Source: JALZHR01 sp036388475 (lineage in GTDB: Bacteria; Acidobacteriota; Blastocatellia; Pyrinomonadales; Pyrinomonadaceae). From it: a DNA stretch of 64,000 bases. The notes beneath the pieces are model-generated. The model saw only the letters and a program-made list of their open reading frames with translations. It was not told where the DNA came from and searched no databases. Below are positions 55,714-64,000 of the stretch, in pieces (within the stretch, counting starts at the first letter, position 1; each line of letters begins with the position of its first letter). The stretch lies in assembly GCA_036388475.1 (NCBI GenBank), contig DASVRT010000094.1, positions 35,529 through 99,528 of the forward strand. The letters are read 5' to 3'. Made by a program: the position numbers and the translations under genes.

Positions 55714-56202
55714 TCAGCTTCCTAGCTTTCCATAATCACCCTGAAAATAAATGAGCGGTTTGCCGTCATTAACGGACGAGACGACGATTTCGCCGATGTA
55801 AATCGTGTGGTCGCCGTTGTCGTGCGCGTTGACCAGACGGCATTCCAGATTAACCAGAACATCTTCTAAAACAGGCAGCTGTTCTATTCCCGCGCGATAT
55901 TTCACGCCGTCGAATTTGTCGGACAGTTGCGAGGCGAAGCGGTCCGACAGATACTGCTGGTCTTCGCGCAGAATATTGACGACAAACGCGCGGCTTTGTT
56001 CAAAGGCGTAATGACTTCCGGCTTCCTTATCGATGCAGACCAGAATCAGCGGCGGCTCCAGCGAGACCGAGCAGAACGCGCTGACCGTGATTCCGTGCAG
56101 GCGATTTTCATTGTCTCTGGTGGTGACGACCGTGACGCCGCTCGCAAAGCGTCCGAGCGCGGCGCGAAATTCGTCTTTTGAAATTTTCAGACGGCTTTCC
56201 AT
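55714..56202 (-). CDS. Flavin reductase-like (FMN-binding split barrel) protein
   Basis: From MESRLKISKDEFRAALG (56202) the product has 162 residues. The flavin reductase split-barrel pattern is clear: GRFASGVTVVTTRD, HGITVSAFCSVSLEPPLILVCIDKEAGSHYAFE, FVVNILREDQQYLSDRFAS and ECRLVNAHDNGDHTIYIGEIV with G-D-H-T. It would reduce FMN/FAD with NAD(P)H, supplying a monooxygenase or diffusible reduced flavin. No partner monooxygenase is adjacent. It is divergent from the polyprenyl synthase gene. Confidence 0.92.
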   Translation of the reverse strand: MESRLKISKDEFRAALGRFASGVTVVTTRDNENRLHGITVSAFCSVSLEPPLILVCIDKEAGSHYAFEQSRAFVVNILREDQQYLSDRFASQLSDKFDGVKYRAGIEQLPVLEDVLVNLECRLVNAHDNGDHTIYIGEIVVSSVNDGKPLIYFQGDYGKLGS

Positions 56203-56303
56203 TAAAATATTTTTACCACACGCGCACAAAAGATGCAGAGACCGGGAAATGAATTTTCAAATTTTGCGCTTTTACCGTGCGGCAGGCTATTCTTTTTCTG
56301 TCG

Positions 56304-57182
56304 ATGATGGAACTGAAAGATTTTTTTGAAGCGAGCCGGAAAGCGGTTGACCGGGCGCTCGACGAGATTATTCCCGTCGCCGAAGCCGAGCCGAAAAGAC
56401 TGCACGCGGCGATTCGCTGGAGCGTTTTTGCGGGCGGCAAGCGTTTTCGTCCCGCGCTTCTTTTCGCCGCCGGAAAAACTTTCGGCGCGCCGCCGGAAAA
56501 GCTTTTGAAAACGGCGGCGGCGATTGAAATGATTCACGCTTATTCGCTGATTCACGACGATTTGCCAGCGATGGACGACGACGATTTGCGGCGCGGGCGC
56601 GAAACCTGTCACGTTAAATTTGACGAGGCGACGGCGATTCTGGCGGGCGACCGCTTGCAGGCGACAGCTTTTCAGGCGATTGCCGGAGACGCGGGTTTAC
56701 CGCCGGAAATTCGCGTCCGGCTTATCGGCGAACTGGCGGATTCAGCCGCCAGAATGGTTAACGGGCAGCATCTCGACCTCGAAGCCGAAGGAAAAACAAT
56801 TTCGATTGCAGAGCTTGAAGCGATTCATCAAAACAAAACCGGCGCGATGATTCGCGGCGCGGCGCGCGCGGGCGCGATTATCGCCGCCGCCGCCGAAAAA
56901 GAACTCGAAGCAATTTCAGATTACGCTTCGCTGCTCGGTCTGCTGTTTCAAATTACGGACGATTTGCTGGACGTGACGCAGACGACGGAAATTCTGGGAA
57001 AAACGGCGGGCAAAGACGTTTCGGCAGAGAAAGCGACATACCCGGCGGTTTACGGAATCGAAGAAACGCGGAAACTCGCCGCCGAAGTTCACGCCGAAGC
57101 GGTCGCCGCATTAAATCGAATTGATAAAAATACGGATTTGCTGAAAGATTTGGTCGGTTATATTCTGCACCGGAAGAAATAA
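56304..57182 (+). CDS. ispA: Polyprenyl (farnesyl/geranylgeranyl) diphosphate synthase
   Basis: Starting at MMELKDFFEASRKAV (56304) the protein has 292 residues. The first Asp-rich motif DDLPAMDDDDLRRGR and the second ITDDLLD region in QITDDLLDVT, with FAGGKRFRPALL and GRETCHVKFDEA, mark an E-type isoprenyl diphosphate synthase. The residues before the first DDxx(xx)D (MIHAYSLI) suit a C15 to C20 product, but chain length cannot be fixed; the ispA symbol is by family. It supplies isoprenoids or lipid carriers. The 149-base gap to the exosortase gene holds a hairpin. Confidence 0.9.
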   Translation: MMELKDFFEASRKAVDRALDEIIPVAEAEPKRLHAAIRWSVFAGGKRFRPALLFAAGKTFGAPPEKLLKTAAAIEMIHAYSLIHDDLPAMDDDDLRRGRETCHVKFDEATAILAGDRLQATAFQAIAGDAGLPPEIRVRLIGELADSAARMVNGQHLDLEAEGKTISIAELEAIHQNKTGAMIRGAARAGAIIAAAAEKELEAISDYASLLGLLFQITDDLLDVTQTTEILGKTAGKDVSAEKATYPAVYGIEETRKLAAEVHAEAVAALNRIDKNTDLLKDLVGYILHRKK

Positions 57183-57202
57183 TTTAAACCGTCAGACAAA
57201 AT

Positions 57203-57233
57203 TGTAGGGCAGGCGCTGCCGCGCGACCCTACA
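57203..57233 (+). terminator. Hairpin after the polyprenyl synthase gene
   Basis: TGTAGGG (57203-57209) and CCCTACA (57227-57233) flank a GC-rich loop and are followed by aacattttta. It fits a terminator, though the tgtaggg sequence is also a common dispersed repeat. Confidence 0.55.
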
Positions 57234-57331
57234 AACATTTTTACGTTGAATCTTTTTCTTTAAAGAAAGTATAATTTACGGCGAATGCGGAAAATGTCCG
57301 CGATTCTGTCTTTTTCCTTCCTCGTAGTCGA

Positions 57332-58960
57332 ATGAGCGATTCTGTCTTCAATCCGAAAAATCTCTGGAAACCGTTTTTGATAGCGGCGGCGCTGGCGTTT
57401 CTTTACGCGACCGTGCTGGCGAAGCTCGCGAGAGACTGGTGGACGGACGAAAATTACTCGCACGGGCTGCTCGTGCCGTTTGTTATCGGCTTTATCGTCT
57501 GGCTGGAATTTGACGAGCTGAAAAAAGTTTCCCGAAATCCTTCTTTAATCTTCGGCGGCGCACTGATTTTGTTGTCGCTTTTGCTGTTTTTGGCGGGCAC
57601 GCTCGGCGCGGAGCTTTTTATGCAGCGTGTCTCGCTGGTTTTAATGCTCGGCGGCGCGGTCGTCTATTTCTTCGGCGCGAAAATTTTAAAGTTTCTGGTC
57701 GTGCCGTTTGTTTTATTGCTGCTCTCGATTCCGATTCCGCAGATTATCTTTAACAAAATCGCCTTTCCCTTACAGATTTGGGCTTCGCAGATGGCAATCT
57801 GGGGCATCAGGATTTTTGAGGTTCCTTCCGTCAGGAAAGGAAACGTCATCGAGCTTTTGCCGCAAGGCGCGACGCAGGTCGTTTCGCTGGAAGTTGTCGA
57901 AGCGTGCAGCGGCATCCGCAGTTTGATGACGCTCGTCACGCTGGCGCTTGTTCTGGCGTATTTTACGCGGGCGAAAAAGCCGTCTGCCGAAAGCGGCTGG
58001 CTGGCTGGCGTGAAAGATTTCGATTTTTGGCGCACTGTTATTTTAATGTTTGCGGCGATTCCGATTGCGATTTTGACGAACGCGGCGCGCGTCACGGCAA
58101 CCGGAGTTTTGACTTTCTATTACGGCAAACAGGCGGCGGAAGGCTTCGCGCACGACATTTCGGGCTGGCTGGTTTATCTGGTCGCGCTCGGTTTACTGAT
58201 TCTGGTGAATTTTGTTTTGAAGAAATTTCGACGCCGAAGCACGAGAAAAAATAAATCGCCGCTGAACGCCGCTGAACGCGGATTCGATGAAGAATTAATC
58301 GCCGATCGCCGATCGCCAATCGCCAATCCGGTATATTTACTGCTCGTCGTTCTGTTGTGCGGCGGTCTTTTCATCAATTGGCTTGAGCGGCGCGGCGAAG
58401 TCGCGGTCGAGCGAAAAAATTTAAGCGAAATTCCGTCGGCGCTCGGCGAATGGCGGCAGAAGGGCAACGACATTCGTTTCAGCGAACAGACCGAGAGCGT
58501 TCTGCGCACGAGCGATTACGTGATGCGCGATTATTATCTCGCGGACGGCTCGCGCGCGAATCTTTACGTCGGTTATTACGCTTCGCAGCGCACGGGCGCG
58601 ACGTATCACTCGCCGCAAAATTGCCTGCCCGGCGCGGGCTGGGAAATGAAAAATCGCGAGCCGGTCGAAATCAAAACGCCGCGCGGAAAAACTTTTACGG
58701 CAAACCGTTACATTATTCAAAACGGCGATTACTCGGAAGTGCTGATTTACTGGTATGAAGGTCGCGGGCGCGCCGTCGCCAGCGAATACACGGACAAAAT
58801 CTACACGGTTTTCGACAGCGTCGCGCGCCGCCGCTCGGACGGCGCGATGATTCGCGTGATGACGCCGACTGCCGGGACGGGCGACGTCGAATCCGTGCAA
58901 AAGGCAATTGATTTATCCGCGCAGATTGCCGACCAACTTTCCGAATTTGTTCCCGAATAA
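57332..58960 (+). CDS. Exosortase with fused EpsI (DUF3485) domain
   Basis: The 542-aa protein is an exosortase (residues 1-300) with several transmembrane helices. The catalytic triad is visible: Cys192 in VVEACSGIRSLMTLV, Arg253 in TNAARVTATG and His274 in EGFAHDISGW. A hydrophilic linker encoded by repeats (about 300-333) leads to a membrane segment and an EpsI domain (LSEIPSALGEWRQKGNDIRF, YASQRTGATYHSPQNCLPGAGWEM). Such fused enzymes process PEP-CTERM-type proteins in EPS-producing bacteria. The downstream TPR, Wzz-like and ATPase genes support this role. Confidence 0.93.
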   Translation: MSDSVFNPKNLWKPFLIAAALAFLYATVLAKLARDWWTDENYSHGLLVPFVIGFIVWLEFDELKKVSRNPSLIFGGALILLSLLLFLAGTLGAELFMQRVSLVLMLGGAVVYFFGAKILKFLVVPFVLLLLSIPIPQIIFNKIAFPLQIWASQMAIWGIRIFEVPSVRKGNVIELLPQGATQVVSLEVVEACSGIRSLMTLVTLALVLAYFTRAKKPSAESGWLAGVKDFDFWRTVILMFAAIPIAILTNAARVTATGVLTFYYGKQAAEGFAHDISGWLVYLVALGLLILVNFVLKKFRRRSTRKNKSPLNAAERGFDEELIADRRSPIANPVYLLLVVLLCGGLFINWLERRGEVAVERKNLSEIPSALGEWRQKGNDIRFSEQTESVLRTSDYVMRDYYLADGSRANLYVGYYASQRTGATYHSPQNCLPGAGWEMKNREPVEIKTPRGKTFTANRYIIQNGDYSEVLIYWYEGRGRAVASEYTDKIYTVFDSVARRRSDGAMIRVMTPTAGTGDVESVQKAIDLSAQIADQLSEFVPE

Positions 58961-58973
58961 AAATCGAGGCGGA

Positions 58974-59092
58974 AGTAAAAAGTAAAAAGTAAAAAGTAAA
59001 AATCAGGAACTTAAAGCCGAAGCCGAGCCTTATTTGTTACCGCTTATTTTCCGGCTTTTACTTTTGCCATTTTACTTTTTACTTTTTACTTG
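58974..59092. repeat. gtaaaaa-type palindrome
   Basis: Four gtaaaaa units (58974-59003) are mirrored by cttttacttttgccattttacttttt-type units (59056-59091). It lies right after the exosortase stop. Confidence 0.75.
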
Positions 59093-59123
59093 TTTTTTTC
59101 TTTTCGCAAATGCAAAAAAGTGT

Positions 59124-59151
59124 TTGCTTCCTGTCGAAGTTGGAGTATAAT
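59124..59151 (+). promoter_or_regulatory. Sigma-70-type promoter for the TPR gene
   Basis: TTGCTT (59124-59129) and a consensus TATAAT (59146-59151) are spaced 16 bases, giving a leader of about 290 bases before ATG 59451. Confidence 0.65.
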
Positions 59152-59233
59152 CGGCTATCGCTTTTAACCGAATCGAAAATTAATTCCTTATAAACAGGTT
59201 TTTTCTGAAACTTTGCGTGGATTAGGAATTTTC

Positions 59234-59267
59234 TCTCAATGCCGGCGCTGGTCGGTAATCATTGAGA
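59234..59267 (+). promoter_or_regulatory. Leader hairpin of the TPR gene
   Basis: TCTCAATG (59234-59241) and CATTGAGA (59260-59267) form a perfect 8-bp stem in the transcript starting near 59158. No known riboswitch class is recognised. Confidence 0.4.
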
Positions 59268-59450
59268 CTGTTGGAGAAAACGGTCTGCTGTATTGAAAAA
59301 CTGAAATAAATTCCAGGTTGAAAAAAGGTCGTTTTCGTGCCCCGAAGCGACCGCTAAAAATTCGCTGAAAGGTTTTTGCCGTCATTGCCCCGATTGCAAA
59401 AACCGAAATTTCAGCCGCGTTTCGACCTACGGAAAGTTGTCTTTAAAAAA

Positions 59451-61838
59451 ATGCGTTTTAGAGAGTGCCAATTTACTAAAATCAATCTGCTTGCCGTTTT
59501 GCTGCTCGGTCTGAGCCTTCTTTTTGCCTCCGCTTGCTCAAGCGAAGCCGCCAAACAAAAACATCTCGTGCACGGCGAGGAATTTTTGCAGAAACGCAAA
59601 TTCCGTCAAGCCGTGATGGAATTTCGCGCCGCCGCCGATATTGATAAAAATTCGGCTGAGGCGCATTACGGCTTGGCGCGCGCGCACGAAAATCTCGGCG
59701 AAGTTTACGAAGCGATTAAGGAATTGCAGGAAGTCGCGCAGCTCGCGCCCGATAATCTGGACGCCAAAGCGCGGCTCGGCAACTATTTTCTGCTGATTGC
59801 GCCGCCGCAAACCGACGAAGCGCAAAAAATGATTGACGAGATTTTCGCCGTCAATCCGAATTTTGTCGAAGGTCACATCCTGAAAGCCAGCCTGCTGTCG
59901 GCGCAGAATAAACCGGAAACGGAGATTCTTGCGGTGCTCAACACGGCAGTCGAAATCCAGCCGAACCGCGTCGAAACCTACATCAGTCTCGCCCGCTTTT
60001 TTATGAAGCAGGACAAAGCGCCGGAAGCCGAACAGACGATTCGGAAAGCGATTGCGGCGGGCGAAAAATCGCCCGTCGGCTATATCGAATACGGGCGTTT
60101 TTACGATTTTACCAATCGTCCGGCGGAAGCCGAGGCGCAGTTTAAAAAAGCCGTCGAGCTTGCCCCGCAAAATTACGAGGCGCGCGAAGCGACGGCTTCG
60201 TTTTATCTCGCGCAAAGGAATCTGGAAAAAGCCGAGCAGGCTTATAAGGATTTAGCGCAGGTTCTGGAAAATTCGGCGGAAGGCTTGACGGAATTAGCCG
60301 AATTTTACGTCGCCGTCGGGCGCGAAGAAGATGCGATTCAGACGTTTCAGACGATTTTGACGAACGCTCCCGAACACGCTCCGGCGCGTTACCGGCTCGC
60401 CGAAATTTATCTCGAACGCAAAGAGTCGGCGAAAGTCGGCGAGCAGGTCGAAAAGCTTCTGGCGGTCAACAACACGGACGCCGAGGCGCTGATGCTGCGC
60501 GCCCGCGTCAAATTGCAGGAAAACTCGACCGAAGACGCGATAAAGGATTTGGAGGAAGTTTTAAAACGCCAGCCGAGCTTTAAATCAGCCTTGTTTTATA
60601 TGGCGCAGGCGCGGCTCGCGCTCGGACAGGTTGACCAGGCGCGCGCGTTTATCGGCGATTTGGAAAAATATCATCCGAATTATCTGTCGAGCAGGATTTT
60701 GAAAATTCAAGCGAGCTTCACGGCAAACGAGCCGCAGAAAGCTTTGCAGGAAGCGGGCGAATTAATCGAGATTGTCAAAACGGCTTACCCGAACGCGGAA
60801 ACGTCGGCGCAGCAGCTGGAACAGCTTCGCGTGCGCGCGATTTCGTCTCGCGGCTTGGCTTATATCGAGCTCGGAAAACTCTCGGAAGCGCGCGCCGATT
60901 TGGAAGAAATCGTCAGGCTTTCGCCGAATTCGGCAAATGCTTTTGTCAATCTGGCGAAGGTTTCGGCGGCGCAGAAAAATTTTGCCGAAGCGCTGAATTT
61001 TTACGAAAAGGCGCTGGCGATTGATAAACAGAATTTCGACGCTTTGTCAGGTGCGGTCGGCGTTTTGACGCGCCAGAAACAATTTGCGGCGGCGCACGAA
61101 AAACTCGATAAAGCGATTGCCGAAAACGCGAGCGACAAAAAAAATCTGCCCGCTTTTCATTATCTGAAAGCGGACGTTTTCCGCTCGGAAAATAATTTGC
61201 CGGCAGCTGAATCCGAACTCTCGAAAGCCATCGAACTCGATGATACGTATCTGCCCGCTTATTCGGCTTACGCGGCGCTGCTTATTTCGCAAAATCAGAT
61301 TGACCGCGCCATCGAGCAATACAAAAAGGTCGTCGAGAAAAAGCAGTCGGCGTCCGTTTACACGCTGATCGGAATGCTGGAAGACGCGCGCGGAAATTAC
61401 GACGAAGCCGAAAAGAATTATCGCAAAGCGCTGGAAATCGCGCCGGAAATGCCGATTGCGGCGAATAATCTGGCGTGGAATATCGCCGACCACGAGCGCG
61501 GAAATCTGGACGAAGCGCTGACGCTGGCGCAAAATTGCGTCGATAAAAATTCAGCCAACGCCGGATTTTACGACACGCTCGGCTGGGTTTATTTCAAAAA
61601 AGGTTTGCTTTCGCCCGCCGTCGAGCAGTTGAAAAAAGCCGTTTCGCTTGAAGATGCGGACGCGCAGCGCGGCGGCAGAGCGACAAATCCGGCGTATCGC
61701 CTCCGTTTGGGACAGGCGCTGGCTTCCGCCGGCGACAAGCCCTCGGCGCGCAAGGAAGTCGAGCTGGCGCTGCAACAGGAAAAAGATTTAACTCAGAAAG
61801 AAGTTCAGGACGCGAAAAGCCTTCTGAACAGTTTATAA
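59451..61838 (+). CDS. TPR-repeat lipoprotein of the PEP-CTERM/exosortase system (PrsT-like)
   Basis: From MRFRECQFTKINLLAVL (59451) the protein has 795 residues. The lipobox is LLFASAC (Cys at residue 29). About twenty TPR units follow, for example AEAHYGLARAHENLGEVYEAIKELQ, NPNFVEGHILKASLLSAQNKPET and SANAFVNLAKVSAAQKNFAEALNFYEKAL, ending AGDKPSARKEVELALQQ. PEP-CTERM-system TPR lipoproteins (PrsT) lie next to exosortase genes and probably assemble polysaccharide or export complexes in the periplasm. The 60-aa small gene begins 7 bases after its stop. Confidence 0.88.
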   Translation: MRFRECQFTKINLLAVLLLGLSLLFASACSSEAAKQKHLVHGEEFLQKRKFRQAVMEFRAAADIDKNSAEAHYGLARAHENLGEVYEAIKELQEVAQLAPDNLDAKARLGNYFLLIAPPQTDEAQKMIDEIFAVNPNFVEGHILKASLLSAQNKPETEILAVLNTAVEIQPNRVETYISLARFFMKQDKAPEAEQTIRKAIAAGEKSPVGYIEYGRFYDFTNRPAEAEAQFKKAVELAPQNYEAREATASFYLAQRNLEKAEQAYKDLAQVLENSAEGLTELAEFYVAVGREEDAIQTFQTILTNAPEHAPARYRLAEIYLERKESAKVGEQVEKLLAVNNTDAEALMLRARVKLQENSTEDAIKDLEEVLKRQPSFKSALFYMAQARLALGQVDQARAFIGDLEKYHPNYLSSRILKIQASFTANEPQKALQEAGELIEIVKTAYPNAETSAQQLEQLRVRAISSRGLAYIELGKLSEARADLEEIVRLSPNSANAFVNLAKVSAAQKNFAEALNFYEKALAIDKQNFDALSGAVGVLTRQKQFAAAHEKLDKAIAENASDKKNLPAFHYLKADVFRSENNLPAAESELSKAIELDDTYLPAYSAYAALLISQNQIDRAIEQYKKVVEKKQSASVYTLIGMLEDARGNYDEAEKNYRKALEIAPEMPIAANNLAWNIADHERGNLDEALTLAQNCVDKNSANAGFYDTLGWVYFKKGLLSPAVEQLKKAVSLEDADAQRGGRATNPAYRLRLGQALASAGDKPSARKEVELALQQEKDLTQKEVQDAKSLLNSL

Positions 61839-61845
61839 GGAAAAT

Positions 61846-62028
61846 ATGTTTCAAGGGGAATTACTCAACGGAAATTTGCTTTTCGGCGATGTGCCGGAAT
61901 CGCTCGCTTTGCTCGTTTTCGGCGTGTGCCTGATTGGCGCGACCGTCGGACTGCGCCGTTTGCTGAAACGCTACGACGAGGAAAAAACGGATAAGTCGCT
62001 CGGCGAAAAACACACGGTGAAGCGTTAG
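61846..62028 (+). CDS. 60-aa protein with VPES-transmembrane-basic segment (possible exosortase substrate)
   Basis: The 60-aa product starts MFQGELLNGNLLFGD, then VPES (residues 16-19), a hydrophobic helix LALLVFGVCLIGATVGL (20-36), a basic run RRLLKR (37-42) and a charged tail of 18 residues. Order and spacing recall PEP-CTERM sorting signals (V-P-E-P, helix, basic end), but the last residues extend past the basic run and the Pro at position four is Ser. It has a good ribosome site (GGAAAAT) and lies in the exosortase operon between the TPR and Wzz-like genes. It may also be an ordinary small membrane protein. Confidence 0.7.
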   Translation: MFQGELLNGNLLFGDVPESLALLVFGVCLIGATVGLRRLLKRYDEEKTDKSLGEKHTVKR

Positions 62029-62069
62029 AGCAGAAGTAAAAAGTTAAAAGGCAAAAGAGGATTAAGGAA

Positions 62070-63731
62070 ATGGCGGTTGAATTTAGACAAAAGTCGATGG
62101 GCGAAATTATACGGATGCTGAAGCGGCGCAAATGGCTGATTCTGTTGCCGACGCTCGCCGTCGCTCTGGCGGTCGCGTATGTTGTCGCCAAGCTTCCGAG
62201 CGTTTACGAATCGACCACGCTTTTAACCTTAAAGCCGCCGACGATTTCGGAAAAAGTCGTCCAGTCGCTGTCGGACGAAGATTTGTCGCAGCAATTGCAG
62301 ACGATTAATCAGGAAGTTTTGTCGCGGTCGTCGCTGGAACCGATGATTGCGAAATACAAGCTTTTCGAGATGGAAAAAGAATCCGGAATGCCGACCGAGC
62401 TGATCATCGAAAAGATGAAAAACAACATTCGGGTCGAGCCGGAAAGAAGCGACAACGAAAAGGTCGCCGCGTTTCGCATCACCTACAAAGACCGCAAGCC
62501 GGAAGCCGCGCGCAACGTCGCCGCCGAGCTCGCCAGCAAATACGTCAACGCGCAGATTATCGCTTCGACGCAGAGCGCGGAAGTGACGCGCGAGTTTATC
62601 GACAATCAACTGGGTCAGGCGAAAACCGCTCTGGACACGATTGAAAAACAGCGGCTCGATATAATGATGCAGAACGTCGAAACTCTGCCCGAATCGGCGC
62701 AAGGGCTGATTGCGCAGCTCGACGGCTTGCGCAAGCGCGAGGAAACCATCGCCAAGGAAAAGGAAACTTTAATTCTCGAAAGAGGACGCCTGAACGACAG
62801 CATTCGCGCTTTGAACAGCCAGGCGCGGCTCATCGAAGATTACGGCGAAAAGGAAACGCAGGACGCGACCAGCAAAGCGTCGCGCATCGAAGACACTCCG
62901 GCGTACGGACAATTAATTCAAAAACGCGCCGAACTGACTGCCCGGCTCGAAAAATACAAATTGCAGTATCGCGAAAAGCACCCGGATGTGGTCGATACGC
63001 AGACGCAGATTGATAAAGTCAACGAAGAACTGGCGGCGCTGGCGAAAAATACCGATTTGCGCGTCAGGGAAGCGAACCGCACCAGCTCGCGCAAAGCCGA
63101 GCTGCAAAAGAAAAATCTGGAAATCGAAAAGCAAAAAGCCGAAAGCCAGATTACGATGATTGAACAACAGTTTCAGATGAAAGACGAAGAATTGCGGCAA
63201 AACTCGATATTGATTGCGGCGCTCGAAGCGAAAATCAACACGATTCCGAACGTCAAAGTCGCGCTCGAAGCCGTTAATAATCAATATCTTTCGGCGAAAA
63301 CGACTTACGACGACCTGCTGAAAAAGAAAAACGACGCGAGCTTGCAGGTCGAGCGCGAATCGAACGCGCAGGGCGAGACGATTCGCGTAGTTGACGCGGC
63401 GAATCTGCCGCAGTCGCCCGTCAACGCTTCAAAACGCTATATGGCGGTTTTGATGGGCGCGGCGGTCGGAATGGTCATCGGGTTATTTTTAGCCGCGCTG
63501 TTTGAAGTCCCGCGCCTGTTCAGAATTCAAAACATAGAGGACGCCAAACATTACACCGGCTTGCCCGTGCTGGCGTCCGTGCCGCCGCTCTTGACGCATC
63601 AGGAAATCGCCTGGCAGAAGCGCTCCGGCTGGCTCAGATTGATGGCTGGCGCGATTGCGGCGCTGGCGAGCATTCCGCTTTTGATTATGGCGTTGCAGGC
63701 GACCCGAATTTTTGAAAAGATTGTTTCGTAA
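62070..63731 (+). CDS. Wzz/GumC-type polysaccharide chain-length protein (XrtA-associated)
   Basis: The 553-aa protein has an N-terminal cytoplasmic segment with RRKWLILLPTLAVALAVAYVVA as transmembrane helix 1, a long periplasmic coiled coil (about 80-430), and a second helix (RYMAVLMGAAVGMVIGLFLAALFEV). The C-terminal part has no Walker motif and ends with another hydrophobic stretch, so the kinase domain is absent. N-terminal MAVEFRQKSMGEIIRML and the periplasmic P-S-V-Y-E-S-T region match Wzz. It controls chain length of exported polysaccharide. It follows the 60-aa gene by 41 bases. Confidence 0.9.
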   Translation: MAVEFRQKSMGEIIRMLKRRKWLILLPTLAVALAVAYVVAKLPSVYESTTLLTLKPPTISEKVVQSLSDEDLSQQLQTINQEVLSRSSLEPMIAKYKLFEMEKESGMPTELIIEKMKNNIRVEPERSDNEKVAAFRITYKDRKPEAARNVAAELASKYVNAQIIASTQSAEVTREFIDNQLGQAKTALDTIEKQRLDIMMQNVETLPESAQGLIAQLDGLRKREETIAKEKETLILERGRLNDSIRALNSQARLIEDYGEKETQDATSKASRIEDTPAYGQLIQKRAELTARLEKYKLQYREKHPDVVDTQTQIDKVNEELAALAKNTDLRVREANRTSSRKAELQKKNLEIEKQKAESQITMIEQQFQMKDEELRQNSILIAALEAKINTIPNVKVALEAVNNQYLSAKTTYDDLLKKKNDASLQVERESNAQGETIRVVDAANLPQSPVNASKRYMAVLMGAAVGMVIGLFLAALFEVPRLFRIQNIEDAKHYTGLPVLASVPPLLTHQEIAWQKRSGWLRLMAGAIAALASIPLLIMALQATRIFEKIVS

Positions 63732-63738
63732 AAGCGAT

Positions 63739-63863
63739 TTTTCACCACCAAGACAGAAGGTGCGCAAAGGGAATTTTAACAGGATGAAGCAGACTTTACA
63801 GGATGGAAAACGAAAGTATTTACAGATTTTTTCTTCGCGTGCTTCGTGTCCCGGCGGTGAAAA
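63739..63863. repeat. Palindromic caccaccaagac-type element
   Basis: TTTTCACCACC (63739-63749) and GGCGGTGAAAA (63853-63863) match with one mismatch; inside lie ttaacaggatga and cttcgcgtgcttcgtgtcc units. It separates the Wzz-type gene from the ATPase gene. Confidence 0.6.
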
Positions 63864-63886
63864 TTTCTTAGAAAAAGAGGCGAAAA

Positions 63887-64000
63887 ATGTATAAAGAATT
63901 TTACGGTTTAGAAGATTTACCTTTCACACTGACGCCGGACCCGCGTTTTATAGTGTTTACGCCGAGCTATAACGAGGTTTTGGCGAGTCTCTATTACGGT
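63887..64000 (+). CDS. Start of an ExeA/XrtA-associated AAA-type ATPase (partial)
   Basis: From ATG 63887, behind GAGGCGAAAA, the 38 visible residues begin MYKEFYGLEDLPFTLTPDPR and continue FIVFTPSYNEVLASLYYG. This is the characteristic start of ExeA/GspA-type ATPases, which are also regular members of XrtA exosortase loci. The P loop lies beyond the window. Its place after the Wzz-like gene fits the conserved order TPR-small-Wzz-ATPase. The rest of the locus probably continues to the right. Confidence 0.88.
   Translation, partial: MYKEFYGLEDLPFTLTPDPRFIVFTPSYNEVLASLYYG

Larger units (their letters stand above)
58961..59450. other. Gene-free region with palindrome, promoter and leader
   Basis: This 490-base stretch holds a gtaaaaa palindrome, a sigma-70-type promoter and a leader hairpin, listed separately. 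Open codons from 59376 lack a good start, so the TPR gene starts at 59451. Confidence 0.6.

Noticed and set aside
55366..55735. 109-aa minus and 95-aa plus open frames upstream of the flavin reductase
   Set aside because: They overlap each other on opposite strands, have low-complexity composition and no start signals. A degraded gene remains possible but unsupported.

Overview
The window looks like chromosomal DNA of a Gram-negative bacterium, most likely an acidobacterium of the Blastocatellia type. This is an inference from gene content, not from an rRNA gene. Supporting signs are many exported enzymes with FG-GAP/VCBS repeats, an M28 and an M61 peptidase, Tol/YVTN-type propellers, a TonB-dependent receptor with a carboxypeptidase-regulatory-like domain, an outer-membrane barrel protein, and an exosortase/EPS locus. 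G+C looks close to 50% by eye. There is no rRNA operon, prophage, insertion sequence or CRISPR array. One tRNA gene, probably tRNA-Ile2(CAU), is present.

Layout. 1-9 kb: the tail of a VCBS-repeat protein, an alkyltransferase-like DNA repair protein, a GlcD-type FAD oxidase next to a methyltransferase, a small helical protein, a 21-bp tandem repeat, an exported histidine phosphatase, an outer-membrane barrel, a GNAT enzyme, a VOC protein, a stand-alone LigD-type 3'-phosphoesterase and an MFS exporter. 9-19 kb: an M61 peptidase with PDZ domain, a propeller lipoprotein, DinB, the tRNA, a hybrid histidine kinase, an EEP hydrolase coupled to a nucleotidyltransferase-like protein, two Cys-rich exported proteins and YchF. 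19-26 kb: two overlapping polytopic glycosyltransferase-like membrane proteins (the second Agl23-like), MgtC, and a HerA-type ATPase followed by a tiny Cys-rich protein. 26-40 kb: an ankyrin protein flanked by duplicated herA sequence, a LytS/LytTR two-component pair, and a run of exported hydrolases including an amidohydrolase fused to an NTF2-like domain. 40-48 kb: Dps under an apparent PerR-type box, MscS, a small membrane protein behind a consensus sigma-54 promoter, TsaD, a sugar dehydrogenase with six VCBS repeats, and a comF-dksA-rlmH cluster. 48-57 kb: a TonB receptor, then housekeeping genes (rsfS, nadD, obgE, rpmA, rplU), a flavin reductase and a polyprenyl synthase. 57-64 kb: an exosortase-EpsI fusion, a TPR lipoprotein of the PrsT type, a 60-aa protein with a VPES-transmembrane-basic segment, a Wzz-type chain-length protein, and the start of an ExeA/XrtA-type ATPase. 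The last group is a PEP-CTERM/exopolysaccharide export locus that continues beyond the window.

The most unusual overall feature is a large set of intergenic simple-sequence palindromes: short motifs such as gtgaaaaa, gtaaaaa, acaggata, ccacaga and caattcg, repeated and then followed by an inverted copy. Sequences of the same kind also appear in frame inside genes (glycosyltransferase, Agl23-like protein, nadD, exosortase, the comF start, the end of the phosphoesterase gene), as if such elements enter coding regions. Other local points of interest are a chain of stop/start-overlapping micro-ORFs between obgE and nadD, the sigma-54 small-protein unit, the PerR-like dps promoter, the herA duplication around the ankyrin gene, and paired palindromes upstream of rplU.
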